Translations under genes and position numbers: made by a program | Assembly: GCF_038958875.1 (NCBI RefSeq) | Contig: NZ_CP152407.1 | Span: forward strand, 3,603,501 to 3,667,500 | From: Acidovorax sp. FHTAMBA | Lineage (GTDB): Bacteria > Pseudomonadota > Gammaproteobacteria > Burkholderiales > Burkholderiaceae_C | DNA: 64,000 bases | Direction: 5' to 3' | Part shown: positions 62,135 to 64,000 of the stretch, piece after piece | Layout: each line of letters begins with the position of its first letter | How positions within the stretch are numbered: position 1 is the first letter of the stretch | Notes under the pieces: generated by a model | Seen by the model: only the letters and a program-made list of their open reading frames with translations | What the model was told of the DNA's origin: nothing | Databases searched by the model: none

Positions 62135-64000
62135 CCCCCCAAGACTTCATCGCCAAATGGGGCGCGCCCGGTGGCGTGCCCGGCCCGGCCTACGCCCTGA
62201 ACGAAGAACAAGGCGCGCAAAGCCACTTTCTGGACCTGTGCGAACTGCTCGGCGTGCCCAAGCCCGGCAGTGCCGAGGGCTACCGGTTTGAAGAAAAAAG
62301 TGCGGTCATTGGCGGCAAGACGGGCTATTGCGACGTTTTCATGCGCGGCGTGTTTGCGTGGGAGAACAAAGCGCCCGGCAAAAACCTCGACACCGCGCTC
62401 AAGCAACTGCTCACCTACAGCCTGGCGCTGTCCAACCCGCCCATCCTGGTCGTGTCCGATCGGCTCAGCATCCGCATCCACACCCAGTTCACGGGCCACC
62501 CCAGCGCCACGCACACCGTCGCCATCGACGAGATGGACCAGCCGGACAAGCTGGCCCTGCTGCGCCGCATCTGGCAGGCCCCAGAAAGTTTCAAGCCGCG
62601 CCAGACCAACCGCGACATCACCGAGGCCGCCGCCCAGAGCTTTGCCGCCCTGGCCGAAGGCCTGCGCCAGCGCGGCGCCACGGCCGATGAGCCCGCCGCC
62701 AGCCAGCAGCAGCGCGCCAACCTGGTGGCGCACTTCCTCACGCAGTGCCTGTTCTGCTTTTTTGCCGAAGACGTGGGCCTGCTGCCGGGGCGCATGTTCG
62801 AGCGCCTGCTGAACAACAAGCAAGCCACGCCCGAACGCCTCGGCCACGGCCTCACGCAGTTGTTCAGCGCCATGAAAGACGGCGGCCTCTACGGCGTGGA
62901 CGACATTCCGTGGTTCAACGGCGGGCTGTTCCAGACCATTGCCGTGCCCGCCCTTTCCGCGCCAGACCTCGCAGAGCTGCGCCGCGCCGCCGACCTGGAC
63001 TGGAGCGCCATCGACGTCTCCATCTTCGGCACCCTGTTCGAACGCGGCCTGGACCCTGCCAAACGCAGCCAGCTTGGCGCGCACTACACCGACCCGGCCA
63101 CCATCGAGCGCCTCATCAACCCCGTCATCCGCCGCCCATTGCTACAAAAATGGGAGCTGGTAGCGCAACAGATACAAGGGCTGGCGGCCAAAATCACCAA
63201 AAAAGGCGACAAACACTACCGCGCAGCGCACGCCCTGTTCGTCACCTGGCTCGACGAACTCAAGCACTTCCGCGCCCTCGACCCGGCCTGCGGCAGCGGC
63301 AACTTTCTGTACCTCGCCCTCAAGTGCCTGAAAGACGTGGAGCACCACAGCCACCTGCAGGCCACCGAACTGGGCCTGGACCGCGAGGCCGACCTGGTGA
63401 CCGGCCCGCACAACGTGCTGGGCATCGAGCTGAACGAATACGCCGCCGAACTGGCCCGCGTCACCGTGTGGATTGGCGAACTGCAATGGCGCCTGGCGCA
63501 CGGCTACGAGTTCAAGACCAACCCCGTGCTCGACACGCTGGAACACATCGAATGCCGCGATGCGCTGCTGGCCGAGGGCGGCGCCGAAGCCGCGTGGCCT
63601 GCGGCGGATGTGGTGGTGGGGAACCCGCCGTTTTTGGGCGACAAGAAAATGCGCGCCGAACTGGGCGACGCCACCACCACCCTGCTGCGCAAAACCTACG
63701 AAGGCCGCGTGCCCGGCGGCGCCGACCTGGTGTGCTACTGGTTCGACAAGGCCCGCGCGCAGATGGCGGCAGGCCAGTTGCTGCGCGCCGGGCTGGTCAC
63801 CACCAACTCGATTCGCGGCGGCGCCAACCGCAAGGTGCTGGATGCGATCTGCACACAGACGCGCATCTTTGAGGCCTGGAGCGATGAGCCGTGGGTGAAC
63901 AACGGTGCAGCGGTGCGGGTTTCGCTGGTGGCGTTTGGCACTGCTGAGCAGCCTGCATTGCTCGACGGCTCTCCCGTCTCGGCAATCTACAGCGACTTGC
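62131..64000 (+). CDS. MmeI-like (type IIL) restriction-modification protein, 5' part
   Basis: A reading frame of at least 623 residues, open at the window end. An N-terminal region has a D...E-x-K nuclease pattern: Asp68 in GYCDVFMRG and Glu-x-Lys near 78-80 in AWENKAPG. The methyltransferase domain follows with motif I DPACGSGNFLY at about 384-394 and motif IV NPPF at about 498-501, as in N6-adenine methyltransferases. This domain order is that of MmeI-family single-chain enzymes, which cut and methylate; the target-recognition domain would be outside the window. It begins at the ATG overlapping the small ORF. A degenerate dispersed-repeat copy may encode part of residues 337-353. Confidence 0.82.
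   Translation, partial: MTPQDFIAKWGAPGGVPGPAYALNEEQGAQSHFLDLCELLGVPKPGSAEGYRFEEKSAVIGGKTGYCDVFMRGVFAWENKAPGKNLDTALKQLLTYSLALSNPPILVVSDRLSIRIHTQFTGHPSATHTVAIDEMDQPDKLALLRRIWQAPESFKPRQTNRDITEAAAQSFAALAEGLRQRGATADEPAASQQQRANLVAHFLTQCLFCFFAEDVGLLPGRMFERLLNNKQATPERLGHGLTQLFSAMKDGGLYGVDDIPWFNGGLFQTIAVPALSAPDLAELRRAADLDWSAIDVSIFGTLFERGLDPAKRSQLGAHYTDPATIERLINPVIRRPLLQKWELVAQQIQGLAAKITKKGDKHYRAAHALFVTWLDELKHFRALDPACGSGNFLYLALKCLKDVEHHSHLQATELGLDREADLVTGPHNVLGIELNEYAAELARVTVWIGELQWRLAHGYEFKTNPVLDTLEHIECRDALLAEGGAEAAWPAADVVVGNPPFLGDKKMRAELGDATTTLLRKTYEGRVPGGADLVCYWFDKARAQMAAGQLLRAGLVTTNSIRGGANRKVLDAICTQTRIFEAWSDEPWVNNGAAVRVSLVAFGTAEQPALLDGSPVSAIYSDL
63141..63190. repeat. Possible degenerate dispersed repeat, R10
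   Basis: GCTACAAAAATGGGAGCTGG then TAGCGCAACAGATACAAGGG resembles the left half of R9 but the AGCGC stem is incomplete. It is translated as LLQKWELVAQQIQGLAAKI, similar to the repeat-encoded peptide in MutS. Confidence 0.4.

Overview
The window is GC-rich beta-proteobacterial chromosome, most likely from Acidovorax or a close relative in the Comamonadaceae. The reasons are the gene content (TRAP and Bug-type TTT solute receptors, a badHI/aliAB/badK alicyclic acid cluster, rpsU followed by yqeY, pmbA followed by yjgA), the codon bias, and several families of short dispersed palindromic repeats that I associate with that family. No rRNA, tRNA, CRISPR array or intact transposon is visible.

Layout. 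(1) 1-5.5 kb: a CBS-domain protein, then a minus-strand operon of gluconokinase and a three-part TRAP transporter. It is divergent from a LacI-family regulator and two palindromic operators lie between them. (2) 5.6-16.0 kb: a nearly complete cyclohexanecarboxylate-to-pimelyl-CoA pathway (badH, badI, a large acyl-CoA synthetase, aliB, aliA, a TTT receptor, badK, a second acyl-CoA dehydrogenase), ending against a convergent MarR regulator that is probably BadR. (3) 16.0-28.6 kb: nitrate assimilation. It holds a NarK-type transporter, a membrane-anchored PP2C/kinase fusion on the opposite strand, nirB, nirD, assimilatory nitrate reductase, a YbiB-like protein and a sirohaem methyltransferase. 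Two sigma-54 promoters each feed a structured leader that ends in a terminator, which suggests NtrC activation plus ANTAR-protein antitermination. (4) 28.6-35.5 kb: ordinary genes (thioesterase, fatty-acid hydroxylase family protein, ABC receptor, DUF4124 protein, CPA2 antiporter, BaiN-like flavoprotein). (5) 35.6-38.5 kb: a large M66-type metalloprotease lipoprotein with a ricin-type lectin tail; an in-frame TAG interrupts its apparent signal peptide. (6) 38.8-49.4 kb: housekeeping genes (rpsU, yqeY, LysR with a D-malate/tartrate dehydrogenase, wrbA, pmbA, darP/yjgA, mog, cysE, trmJ, suhB) interrupted by one unusual gene, a zinc-ribbon plus PD-(D/E)XK protein. (7) 49.6-58.4 kb: a minus-strand signalling operon of a PAS-GGDEF-EAL protein, a 1631-residue hybrid kinase and an HD-GYP response regulator. 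(8) 58.5-64 kb: mutS, then an AbrB/CcdA-like antitoxin with CcdB, a small coupled ORF, and the 5' part of an MmeI-like restriction-modification gene that runs off the window.

How parts cooperate. AliA activates cyclohexanecarboxylate, AliB desaturates it, BadK hydrates, BadH oxidises and BadI opens the ring to pimelyl-CoA. In the nitrate block the transporter imports nitrate, nitrate reductase and NirBD reduce it to ammonium, CobA supplies the sirohaem precursor, and Mog (about 17 kb away) contributes to molybdenum cofactor.

The most unusual layer is the repeats. One palindromic family sits in intergenic spaces and also, in frame, inside mutS, trmJ, a flavoprotein gene and probably others. 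In mutS and trmJ it encodes nearly the same peptide. Two other families show compensatory base changes in their stems, so their folded form appears to be under selection.
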